DNA from: Enterobacter cancerogenus
Lineage (GTDB): Bacteria > Pseudomonadota > Gammaproteobacteria > Enterobacterales > Enterobacteriaceae
NCBI RefSeq assembly: GCF_019047785.1
Contig: NZ_CP077290.1
Location: 1,426,001 to 1,490,000, forward strand
Direction: 5' to 3'
Length of the DNA: 64,000 nucleotides
Part shown: positions 55,968-63,047 of the stretch, piece by piece
Position numbering within the stretch: position 1 is the stretch's first letter
How the letters are laid out: each line of letters opens with the position of its first letter
Notes under the pieces: generated by a model
Databases searched by the model: none
The model's input: only the letters and a program-made list of their open reading frames with translations
Told to the model about the DNA's origin: nothing
Program-made: the position numbers and the translations under genes

Positions 55968-56972
55968 TCAGTCCAAATCCATCTCCACCACTTCACCGAA
56001 CAGGTGACCGTAAACATCCATTGTGGTTTTGATGTTCGAATGCCCAATAAGTCGGGAAACCTTCAGAATATCGACGCCTTTGTTTGCCAGGCGAGATACA
56101 GCAAAGTGGCGAAGATGATGGAATCGCTTAATGCCATAGTCGTTCAGGGTTCTGACGAGAACGCCCTGAGTGCCGTAGCTGGTAGCAAGGCATGCGCCGG
56201 TAAACTGATTGCAGATAAGAGGCTCAGAGGTACCGAGTTTACTTTTATCCAGCAACGCGAAAAGCTCACGTGGCATCCTTACCCGGCGCTCCACGCCTCT
56301 TTTCAGCCCCTCATGTATAACGCCGTCAACAACATGCCCCCGGATGTCGATCCAGTCGGCTGACACGTCGTTATAAGTAACCGCCAGAGCCTCACCGATG
56401 CGCAGGCCACAAATCCCGAGCCAGCACGCGATACGCTCACGAACTGGCGCGTTATTCAGTAACTCCCTGACCGATGATGATGGCGGTATGGTGATGGGTC
56501 GACGCTTCCGGCGCGCGGGACGGTCAACAGGGTTAAAAGTGATGAGCCGCTTTTCCACCAGCAGGAAGAAAGCCGAACGAATCCAGCGATGGCAGCCGGT
56601 GCGAACCGAATCAACGATATCGCGATGGCTGATAAGGAGAATATGTTTTTCCAGTATCGGCCCGTCTACAGCGAGGAGATCGTGACGGCATTTCGTATAT
56701 GACGATAGCCGTATGATATTTTTTTCCAGCTTGCTGGCCTGATATCCCAAATAAAACAGAATTAACTTTCGGAAAGTCCAGGAATAGTCTATTCCGCTCC
56801 AGCTGGCGGTTCGACAATCCAGCTCGATATTCTGTTTTTGCCAGAAAAGATGTGCGGCATCATCAATATTCTTAAAAATGCGGCGGCGTCCATGACCGAA
56901 TTTTTCATCCTTCCAGTGGACGTAATATTTTGATTGTCCATTGGCATCAGTGGATTCTTTTATCGAAGCCAT
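55968..56972 (-). CDS. Second tyrosine recombinase of the prophage
   Basis: A 334-residue phage-integrase family protein with a complete-looking active site: CGLRIGEAL (Arg), HHLRHFAVSRLANKG (HxxR), LIGHSNIKTTMDVYGH (His and Tyr). The N-terminal part (KYYVHWKDEKFGHGRRRIF) is an arm-binding-like fold. It lies between lysis and terminase genes on the late strand, far from the att site, so it is not the obvious integrase. Roles could be dimer resolution, DNA inversion or integration of another element. Confidence 0.82.
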   Translation of the reverse strand: MASIKESTDANGQSKYYVHWKDEKFGHGRRRIFKNIDDAAHLFWQKQNIELDCRTASWSGIDYSWTFRKLILFYLGYQASKLEKNIIRLSSYTKCRHDLLAVDGPILEKHILLISHRDIVDSVRTGCHRWIRSAFFLLVEKRLITFNPVDRPARRKRRPITIPPSSSVRELLNNAPVRERIACWLGICGLRIGEALAVTYNDVSADWIDIRGHVVDGVIHEGLKRGVERRVRMPRELFALLDKSKLGTSEPLICNQFTGACLATSYGTQGVLVRTLNDYGIKRFHHLRHFAVSRLANKGVDILKVSRLIGHSNIKTTMDVYGHLFGEVVEMDLD

Positions 56973-57040
56973 GCTGAACAATCCTCACACAAAAAAACAT
57001 TATCGAAGCCCCTCGGTAAAGGGCTCCTGTAATATCAACT

Positions 57041-57445
57041 TCATAGAGGAGTAAAACGGAAATTAGTGACATATTTAGCCACCACGATAACCCGCCCTTT
57101 CAGATCTTTGGTAGCTGAACAGTGGTAATAATCTCCGTTCGCCTTCGGTTGGTCTTGATCCGAATAGCCGAGGATTTTTTTACCATCATTCAGCTCAAAA
57201 ACTGCCTCATAAACGGTTCCCCCAGTATCGGCAGGCTCACAATCTGTTAAATGATAGGATGATTCAGTTTCACGAAGTATATCCACGGATATTTCCTCGC
57301 CGATTTTCACCGCCTCTCTTGCAGCAATTTCAGTTGCGCATGAAAGAGCGCGAAGAATATTACCTAATTCACTTTTTTCCGGACGATAGTCCACTTCCAT
57401 TTCAAATGGAGAAAGTCCCGATACAGTGACTGTTATTTTTTTCAT
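57041..57445 (-). CDS. Hypothetical phage protein of the lysis region
   Basis: A 134-residue protein, start MKKITVTVSGLSPFEMEVDY, beta-rich with a central acidic helix, no signal peptide and no motif I recognise. It lies between Rz and the recombinase. The start at 57445 was chosen over a longer frame that crosses the upstream hairpin. Confidence 0.55.
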   Translation of the reverse strand: MKKITVTVSGLSPFEMEVDYRPEKSELGNILRALSCATEIAAREAVKIGEEISVDILRETESSYHLTDCEPADTGGTVYEAVFELNDGKKILGYSDQDQPKANGDYYHCSATKDLKGRVIVVAKYVTNFRFTPL

Positions 57446-57460
57446 CACATTAATCTCTTT

Positions 57461-57476
57461 ATCCCCTAAAGGGGAT
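57461..57476. terminator. Hairpin after the spanin genes
   Basis: ATCCCC-TAAA-GGGGAT lies in the 64-bp gap between the Rz stop and the next gene. It has no long T-run and may be an RNA-processing or weak termination site. Confidence 0.4.
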
Positions 57477-57509
57477 TTATGGTTACTTATCCGCATAAAG
57501 GGATAAACA

Positions 57510-58055
57510 TCACTGCCGGTCCTGCTCGATTTGGCGTATTCCAGCCAGTTGGTTATTCGCTTTTTCGATAGCGGCCAGCAGCGGCTTGATCCAGAGAACA
57601 GCCTGGCAATACGTCAGCGCGCTGGCGGTAGTGGTGCTATCACCGGCTGCGTCAGCGTTCCCGGAATCGGTGAGCATTGCGCTGGCACGTAAACTGTTCG
57701 CGTAGCTGAGCAGCCCACCAGCGACATCAGCAGGAACAGGTAGATTACAGGTTTTTTCACGATGGAGAATCTCCCTATATTCGATAACCGTGCTATCGGA
57801 GCTGACATCAATAAGTGAGTTAAGTCGGCTGGCGTTTTCGGCCACCTGGTTAAACCGGTTGAAGTTGAAAGCTTGAGCAGCGATAACCGTCCCCTGCAGG
57901 TTATTGTCACTGCGCAGAACGTCATTATCACTCTTCAGCGTAGCAACGTCAGAGCGGCTGTTTGCCAGCAGGATGCACAATACAGCAGTAACAATCACCA
58001 CGGCCACCAGCACTATCCAACGCCATACGGATTTAATATCGGCAAAGTTGATCAT
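57510..58055 (-). CDS. Rz-like inner-membrane spanin
   Basis: A 181-residue protein with one N-terminal membrane helix (WIVLVAVVIVTAVLCILLA) and a periplasmic coiled-coil region. It then has CNLPVPADVAGGLLSYANSL, shared by phage i-spanins. It fuses inner and outer membranes at lysis together with the nested Rz1. It overlaps the endolysin stop by 4 nt. Confidence 0.8.
   Translation of the reverse strand: MINFADIKSVWRWIVLVAVVIVTAVLCILLANSRSDVATLKSDNDVLRSDNNLQGTVIAAQAFNFNRFNQVAENASRLNSLIDVSSDSTVIEYREILHREKTCNLPVPADVAGGLLSYANSLRASAMLTDSGNADAAGDSTTTASALTYCQAVLWIKPLLAAIEKANNQLAGIRQIEQDRQ
57614..57760 (-). CDS. Rz1-like outer-membrane spanin lipoprotein, nested in Rz
   Basis: A 48-residue lipoprotein read in another frame wholly inside Rz. 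It starts at GTG (57760) as KKPVIYLFLLMSLVGC, with the lipobox LVGC; the mature 32 residues are proline-rich (PIPGTLTQPVIAPLPP). GGGAGA lies about 8 nt upstream. This embedded arrangement is classic for Rz/Rz1. Confidence 0.85.
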   Translation of the reverse strand: MKKPVIYLFLLMSLVGCSATRTVYVPAQCSPIPGTLTQPVIAPLPPAR

Positions 58056-58582
58056 TGCAGACCATCCATACAGAGCTGCTTCTCTGCCTCACGACGAGTT
58101 ACCAGCCCTGGCAAGATTGTTTTCCCAGCGTATACCCATCGGGGGAACTGGTTACATGCTGAGGGCCAGGCTTTTGGACCTTCACGCAGGAATGCATAAA
58201 GTGTCGATTTACGCATTGTCCCGCAGCCGATGTTGAACGTAATGGACGTCACCGCCGAAAACGTGTCATCACTGAGATTTCCCCCGTTACCGTATGAGTT
58301 AACACAGCGTTCAGCGTCGAGAATATTTCGTTCCCAGTCAGCAGCAATCTGCGCATCTGTCTTTCGCACGCCAGTTTTTACACCGTGAGTATTGCCAACC
58401 CCATCAGTGAGTTTTGCAGCCGGACAAAGATATGGATCACGGCGACAACCTTCCGCATTACCGATTAACTCCAGACCACGCTCATTCGTTCGGACGTTAC
58501 CATTGCCCAGCACTATGGCGATAATCGCTGCAACAGAACAAATAGCGCCAACTGCGCCGCCTTTTTTAGCCAGTTGGGCCAT
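58052..58582 (-). CDS. SAR endolysin (GH24 lysozyme), P1 Lyz-like
   Basis: A 176-residue lysozyme with an N-terminal signal-anchor-release segment (GAVGAICSVAAIIAIVLG) and the GH24 core. Catalytic Glu44 is followed by Cys46, Cys53 and TDGVGNT. Cys15 in the anchor plus Cys46 and Cys53 match the spacing of Cys13, Cys44 and Cys51 in P1 Lyz, where a disulfide cages the active site until release. The protein would be held inactive in the membrane until the holin depolarises it. Confidence 0.85.
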   Translation of the reverse strand: MAQLAKKGGAVGAICSVAAIIAIVLGNGNVRTNERGLELIGNAEGCRRDPYLCPAAKLTDGVGNTHGVKTGVRKTDAQIAADWERNILDAERCVNSYGNGGNLSDDTFSAVTSITFNIGCGTMRKSTLYAFLREGPKAWPSACNQFPRWVYAGKTILPGLVTRREAEKQLCMDGLQ

Positions 58583-58887
58583 TATTCACCTGCCTTTGTC
58601 AGTGCATCCGCGACAACGCTGACCGCTGCCGGACGCTCGGATTTTGGTTTATCACTAACTCCATCGAGATAATCGCGAATCATCTTCGTTCGCTTTTCAT
58701 CCTCTTTTCTGCGCCGGCGCGCATCAAGACGCCCATTGACGTAAGACACCAGCGAGATAATCAGGCCAACCGCCCCGAAGAACATGTAAACCATGTCCTG
58801 AGTTGTGAAGCCCAGTGCAGCGGCAAGTGTTCCCAACCACGCAAAGAACTGCGTGAATATGTTCCCTGAGTGATCGTTCATTTTCAT
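58582..58887 (-). CDS. Holin
   Basis: A 101-residue protein with two hydrophobic segments (FFAWLGTLAAALGF and MVYMFFGAVGLIISLVSYV) and a highly charged tail (DARRRRKEDEKRTK), a class II holin pattern. It times lysis. Its stop overlaps the endolysin start (TAATG). Confidence 0.8.
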   Translation of the reverse strand: MKMNDHSGNIFTQFFAWLGTLAAALGFTTQDMVYMFFGAVGLIISLVSYVNGRLDARRRRKEDEKRTKMIRDYLDGVSDKPKSERPAAVSVVADALTKAGE

Positions 58888-58985
58888 GTTCTCTCACCTC
58901 GCAGTGTGCGGGTGCTGTGTGTAGGGGTCAGGCTCTCGGTATGAATTTAACGATGAAGCTCATCGGTGAGGGTTACCGGAGCCTG

Positions 58986-59014
58986 AAAAAGAAAAAGGCC
59001 GCCAATCGGCAGCC
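58986..59014 (-). terminator. Late-leader terminator (tR'-like)
   Basis: On the minus strand GGCTGCC-GATT-GGCGGCC (one G-T pair) is followed by TTTTTCTTTTT, 99 bp upstream of the holin start. It is the place where a Q-dependent late leader normally terminates. A TAAAAT -10-like hexamer lies about 15 bp upstream. Confidence 0.65.
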
Positions 59015-59128
59015 TAAAGAAATTTTAATGCCGGGGTTTTTATCCACGCCCGGCGCGTGGTTTCCCAGCTTTCCACAGGCAAAGGAAATTGCTAAATTGT
59101 TTATTCCACAGACAATTAGGGAATAACC

Positions 59129-59539
59129 ATGGATGTAGGATTACTTATCGCGTCCCTTAAAAACGGGATCGGCGCGCTTTCTGCTGTGCAGAGTAACGAG
59201 GTCCTGCGCGAGCGCATCGCTTTCATTGGAGAGCAGATCGACGTACTTCAAAAAGCCCATGCTGCCACCATAGAAGAACTTGCCGAGGCGAAGGCCAAGT
59301 GCGTAGAACTTACGAAGGAAGTAGCGGCTTACCGGGCAAAGGATGAGTTTGTCGAGCACATGGGCGCGGCCTTTAGAAAAAATCCCGCGGGTGGGTATAT
59401 CAGCGCGGTTTATTGTCCCAACTGTCTTAAACAGGTCGGTAGCGGGTTCGATGACTTTCCTTACCATTGCGGCTCCTGCGGCTGGACTTCACGATTTGAA
59501 GGAAGGGAAATTGATAACGTGATGAAAACTCTTCCGTAG
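59129..59539 (+). CDS. Zinc-ribbon coiled-coil protein, rightward insertion
   Basis: A 136-residue protein: a coiled-coil N-terminal half (LRERIAFIGEQIDVLQKAHA; ELAEAKAKCVELTKEVAAY) and a C-terminal zinc ribbon (YCPNCLKQVG...YHCGSCGW, CxxC-x19-CxxC type). AGGGA precedes the ATG. It is transcribed against the surrounding late genes. The function is unknown; a nucleic-acid or protein-binding role is possible. Confidence 0.65.
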   Translation: MDVGLLIASLKNGIGALSAVQSNEVLRERIAFIGEQIDVLQKAHAATIEELAEAKAKCVELTKEVAAYRAKDEFVEHMGAAFRKNPAGGYISAVYCPNCLKQVGSGFDDFPYHCGSCGWTSRFEGREIDNVMKTLP

Positions 59540-59576
59540 TACCAATGATAACTATCACAACTCTGGAGAATTATTT

Positions 59577-59867
59577 ATGAGCAGCATGCTTGACCCACAG
59601 AATTACAATAAAGAAATGCGTGAGAAAAAGATTGACTTGATGCTCTCAGCCATGGGGCCAATGAATGAGAAGTCGGCATTTCTTTTGGCTTTAATGATCA
59701 AACACTCAGATGACCCAGCCGCAACAATTAGAGAGATCGGAGACTGTATCGAGGCGGTCTACGGCGCGGGTGAAAATACTGACACATCTCAGGGGTCAAA
59801 TTTTAGCGAGATGAGGCTGATGTACCACAGTGCCATAAGCATCTATCATAAAATTAAAGACATTTAG
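59577..59867 (+). CDS. Hypothetical rightward phage protein
   Basis: A 96-residue, mostly helical protein (EMREKKIDLMLSAMGPMNEK; FLLALMIKHSDDPAATIREI) with no recognised motif. GGAG lies 9 nt before the ATG. It is 37 bp after the zinc-ribbon gene and followed by a strong terminator, so the two form a small independent unit. Confidence 0.6.
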   Translation: MSSMLDPQNYNKEMREKKIDLMLSAMGPMNEKSAFLLALMIKHSDDPAATIREIGDCIEAVYGAGENTDTSQGSNFSEMRLMYHSAISIYHKIKDI

Positions 59868-59874
59868 CAAAGCA

Positions 59875-59903
59875 AACCCCGTGATGATGCGGGGTTTTTT
59901 TTT
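59875..59903 (+). terminator. Intrinsic terminator of the rightward pair
   Basis: AACCCCG-N8-CGGGGTT is followed by a run of nine T in total, starting 8 nt after the stop at 59867. Confidence 0.9.
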
Positions 59904-59952
59904 GGGGCAAACAACGCAAAAGCCCCACGGGGTTAACCGCAGGGCTTGATGA

Positions 59953-60177
59953 TCATTTCTTAAAAATGTCTTCAGTGTCAAAGGTTTCTATATGAATTGG
60001 CTCACCAATATCCACTATTACCCTGTAGATGGAAAAATAGTCGTGGTAGCAAGTGTTACGGGGTAGGCCAACAATCTCTCTTGCTCTTTGCTTCGCATTT
60101 TCTACGGAAGAAAACACCCCCAATAGATGCGACGGAGAATCCCTATAGCCACCCTCTAAGATTATTACAACGCTCAT
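59953..60177 (-). CDS. Small hypothetical protein (possibly DUF7336-like)
   Basis: A 74-residue protein, start MSVVIILEGGYRDSPSHLLG, then VFSSVENAKQRAREIVG and YFSIYRVIVDIGEPI. The pattern resembles small DUF7336-type proteins, but I am not sure. It is on the late strand, downstream of the Q-operon terminator. Confidence 0.5.
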   Translation of the reverse strand: MSVVIILEGGYRDSPSHLLGVFSSVENAKQRAREIVGLPRNTCYHDYFSIYRVIVDIGEPIHIETFDTEDIFKK

Positions 60178-60277
60178 GCCTAATCACCATTCAAGTCTTT
60201 GCTTCTATGCCTTTAGTAAGGCTCACACATTAACAATACGTGGACTATGGTGTTTATTGGTTAATTAAAATCAACAA

Positions 60278-60300
60278 AAAACCCGCTCAGAGGCGGGTTT
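60278..60300 (-). terminator. Terminator downstream of Q
   Basis: On the minus strand AAACCCGC-CTCTGA-GCGGGTTT is followed by further T. It lies 83 bp beyond the Q stop and ends the early/replication transcript. Confidence 0.85.
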
Positions 60301-60382
60301 GATTTCATGCAGGCGCAATAACCTACGATTTGAAGCATACATGACAAGTTCGGACAAAATCAAGCTTAAAGTCGCTAATTTG

Positions 60383-61219
60383 CTAAATTTTGTTCACATC
60401 ATCACGAAAGTTCGTTGCGTCCTGAAACGCGGAGTCTGCTTTTTGTTCTTCTCTGTAGCAGACGTCGACAAGTCCCTCCAGAAACGGTTTCCAGTTACGT
60501 GTCCACGTTCTGACGTGCAAATCCGGGACTCGCTTCAGTATCGCTTTATAGGCTGCAGTAGACGGCACCCCAGAAAATCCATTTCCGCTGCAGCGCTCGC
60601 AGGTTTTAAACACCGGCGCGCCGCGCTCGCTTGTGGCTTTGCGGTCGAGCACCTCACCTTTACCGCCGCAACGGCAACGGGCGCTGATCGTTCCCTTGCC
60701 ATCGCAAGCATCACAGACCGCCGGCACAACCTCTGTTACCTCCGTCCACTTCTCCCAGTCAGACGGTCGAACAGCACGAGAGCGGCAGGCCCAGTATGGA
60801 GCTTTACCCCATGGGTACGAAACCTTGCGGGTAATCTGCTCGCGGGTTGTTCGTCCGGTACCACTGCAACTGTGACATGTCACGCTGGTGGCCGCCGAAC
60901 GGGAGTAATCAGCAAAGGCAAATTGTGCCAACATCTGCATGCACCATCCAAAATGCCCACCAGCTGCTTTGCGAACATTCTTCGGTGCGACATCCATCGC
61001 ATATCGCGCCAGCGCCTGAACTGCGAGCTGTTCATCTGTTTTGCTGATGCCGGCCTTGCCGAAGAAAGCAGCCAGGCCGAAGCGCGCACGGCTGCTGGTG
61101 GTGCCAATCGCCGCCATTACGTCTGTTCCTGTAAGGCGGTCCGGAGAGGTTCCCTTCACGTCGTCGCTGATGTGCATTCCCTGAGGGCTAAAGTGTTTTA
61201 GTGATGCCTCCAGTTTCAT
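60383..61219 (-). CDS. Q: Antiterminator Q (phage 82 type)
   Basis: A 278-residue protein closely resembling Q of phage 82: N-terminal FSPQGMHISDD, middle FAFADYSRSAATSVTCHSC, and DnaJ-like zinc motifs CHSCSGTGRT, CDACDGKG and CERCSGNGFSG. It loads on RNA polymerase at the late promoter and lets it pass terminators. The start at 61219 overlaps the preceding stop. It accounts for how the late operon reads through its internal terminators. Confidence 0.9.
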   Translation of the reverse strand: MKLEASLKHFSPQGMHISDDVKGTSPDRLTGTDVMAAIGTTSSRARFGLAAFFGKAGISKTDEQLAVQALARYAMDVAPKNVRKAAGGHFGWCMQMLAQFAFADYSRSAATSVTCHSCSGTGRTTREQITRKVSYPWGKAPYWACRSRAVRPSDWEKWTEVTEVVPAVCDACDGKGTISARCRCGGKGEVLDRKATSERGAPVFKTCERCSGNGFSGVPSTAAYKAILKRVPDLHVRTWTRNWKPFLEGLVDVCYREEQKADSAFQDATNFRDDVNKI

Positions 61220-62076
61220 TATTCGCACTCCCCAACAAGATTAAGAATGACCGCCGCGCCGTTGTCTTCCATGAATTCGTCCTTTCCGCTTTCCAGAAAC
61301 CAGCGGCATACCTCGATAGCTTCAGCTCGCGTTACGGGTTTGATGGTTGCCAGCAATTTTTCAAGGTAGCGCTCGCGGTCATATACAGATTCGTGATGCT
61401 CGGAGTAACCAAATTCATAACCGAGTTCCTTTCCCGCACTATGGCGAACGCTGTAGAGCCAGTCCCAGTAAACAAACTCACGAACAACATCAGACAGCGT
61501 ATAAGGCTCAGGCATCACATCGCGATATCCCTCAACAAATGCCCGACGCTGTTCATCAATTTCGTTCATGCGGCTGCCGTTAATGCTGCCAGCTTTCTTC
61601 TCGGCCGGAGTCCAGCCCCAAAGATGATCGTCGATAAATTTCTGGGAAGACTTAATTACTCGCTCGGCCTCCACATCTTCGAGAGCTGCCTCATAGCTGC
61701 CGAACGTGGCCCTTACTGATGCTGCTTTTTTGATGTCCTCCCGGGCGTTCCTGATTGCCTGGGCCGGGTTATCCATGCCGATGGTACCGAAAGCAACCTG
61801 GAAAGGATCTCCACCATTCGCCAGCAAATAACGCGCGTAACGTTCCTCGGCCTCTTTTGGGGAGATTTTAATTTTCTCCAGCGCGGCTTCGGCTGCGTCC
61901 AGATGTGCGGGTTCGTTCAGGCGGATAACCTCCAGCACCCAAAGATAAGCGTCAGTCTGCTTATGCCCGGTGATTCTCCGTTGCTCGGGCAGAGGCTTGA
62001 TGTTTGCGAGGGCGGAGCTGTGCGCTGCCGTCGGGATGGTGAATAGTGCTTTATGTTCGTTGTTATCAGTACGCAT
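61219..62076 (-). CDS. Hypothetical phage early protein
   Basis: A 285-residue, largely helical and acidic protein (LDAAEAALEKIKISPKEAEE; KKAASVRATFGSYEAALEDV). It lies between primase and Q with overlapping ends. Proteins of this kind occur in lambdoid replication blocks, but I recognise no domain. Confidence 0.5.
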   Translation of the reverse strand: MRTDNNEHKALFTIPTAAHSSALANIKPLPEQRRITGHKQTDAYLWVLEVIRLNEPAHLDAAEAALEKIKISPKEAEERYARYLLANGGDPFQVAFGTIGMDNPAQAIRNAREDIKKAASVRATFGSYEAALEDVEAERVIKSSQKFIDDHLWGWTPAEKKAGSINGSRMNEIDEQRRAFVEGYRDVMPEPYTLSDVVREFVYWDWLYSVRHSAGKELGYEFGYSEHHESVYDRERYLEKLLATIKPVTRAEAIEVCRWFLESGKDEFMEDNGAAVILNLVGECE

Positions 62077-63047
62077 TACGCAGCCACCTTTTTCTTGTAG
62101 AAGACCAGCTCACGAACTTCATCGCCATTCATGAGCATATCGTTAAAGTCACCGTTGTCCGGCCAGCGTACGCTGACTTTCACAAGGTCATTTTTCGCCA
62201 GCAGATTGGCATGGGCGCACTCAAACGCCGCAGCCTGCCCGGTGGCAGAATGCTTGTCCATATCAGCGAAAACGATCAGATGTTTTACCCCTGCCGGCAC
62301 CCGGAATTTTTTCATGAAATTGCTGTTCATTACCGCCCAGGTATTCACACCATAAATCTGATAGCAGGAGAGCGCCGTTTCGATACCCTCTGCAATCCCC
62401 AGCGTTGAGGACACGGGAAACATACGGATGGCTACCGAGCGGGCATATTCGAGGTAGTTATCTTCCTGCAGGGATTTTTGACGTTTGGCGCTTTCCCCCA
62501 GCGGCGCTTTGCGATCCCCTTCAAGTAAGGTTCGGTGGAGATAGCACAACTCACCTTTGTCATCGGTGGCAAGAGCGTAGAGGGCATGATAAATCCTGCC
62601 CGCATGGCGCTGTTTTTCGCAGAACCGGATCGCCTCAGAGGGTAATTTGTTGATCCCGCGCTGGCGCAGATACCCTTCCCCGTTGGTACCGCGCAAGGGC
62701 AGCAGCTTCGCGAATTTACTGATGGCGCGCTGGCGTAGCTTAGCCGCCGAGCTGTTGACCGGGATTTTCTCCCGGCGGTAGTCATTGCCAATGAGCTGAT
62801 CCACCTCCGCGCAGAGTGCTGAGAAAGTCTTCCCGGTCTGCGTGAGGGAAAGCAGTTTCATGCCGTCGCCGCTGCCACATACGCAGATCCACGTCCCGGC
62901 ACCGTCGCGGTCATCAATACGAAACTTGCTGCGCGCGCCGCATACGGGACATTCTCCCTTGTAGTGATTTTTTCCGGTTATGGGCGGCAGGCCGTAATGT
63001 TCAAGAATTTCCGTCCAGCGGCCTTTTGCCGCTTCTGCTGTCTTCAC
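62076..63047 (-). CDS. Phage primase with zinc ribbon and Toprim domains
   Basis: A 323-residue protein: N-terminal Prim_Zn_Ribbon (KGECPVCGARSKFRIDDRDG...WICVCGSGDG) and C-terminal Toprim (LGIAEGIETALSCYQIYG; HLIVFADMDKH), as in the N-terminal part of P4 alpha-type primases. It makes RNA primers for phage replication with the downstream-acting helicase partner. It overlaps the helicase stop by 4 nt. Confidence 0.85.
   Translation of the reverse strand: MKTAEAAKGRWTEILEHYGLPPITGKNHYKGECPVCGARSKFRIDDRDGAGTWICVCGSGDGMKLLSLTQTGKTFSALCAEVDQLIGNDYRREKIPVNSSAAKLRQRAISKFAKLLPLRGTNGEGYLRQRGINKLPSEAIRFCEKQRHAGRIYHALYALATDDKGELCYLHRTLLEGDRKAPLGESAKRQKSLQEDNYLEYARSVAIRMFPVSSTLGIAEGIETALSCYQIYGVNTWAVMNSNFMKKFRVPAGVKHLIVFADMDKHSATGQAAAFECAHANLLAKNDLVKVSVRWPDNGDFNDMLMNGDEVRELVFYKKKVAA

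Noticed and set aside
55968..56972. This recombinase as the prophage's main integrase
   Set aside because: The tRNA core and a P4-type integrase are adjacent at 31 kb, about 25 kb away, and that pairing is the standard one.
58917..59126. 69-codon frame upstream of the zinc-ribbon gene
   Set aside because: It runs across the late-leader terminator and lacks a good ribosome site; probably non-coding leader DNA.
60299..61201. 300-codon plus-strand frame
   Set aside because: Antisense to Q, which has convincing zinc motifs and phage-82 similarity.
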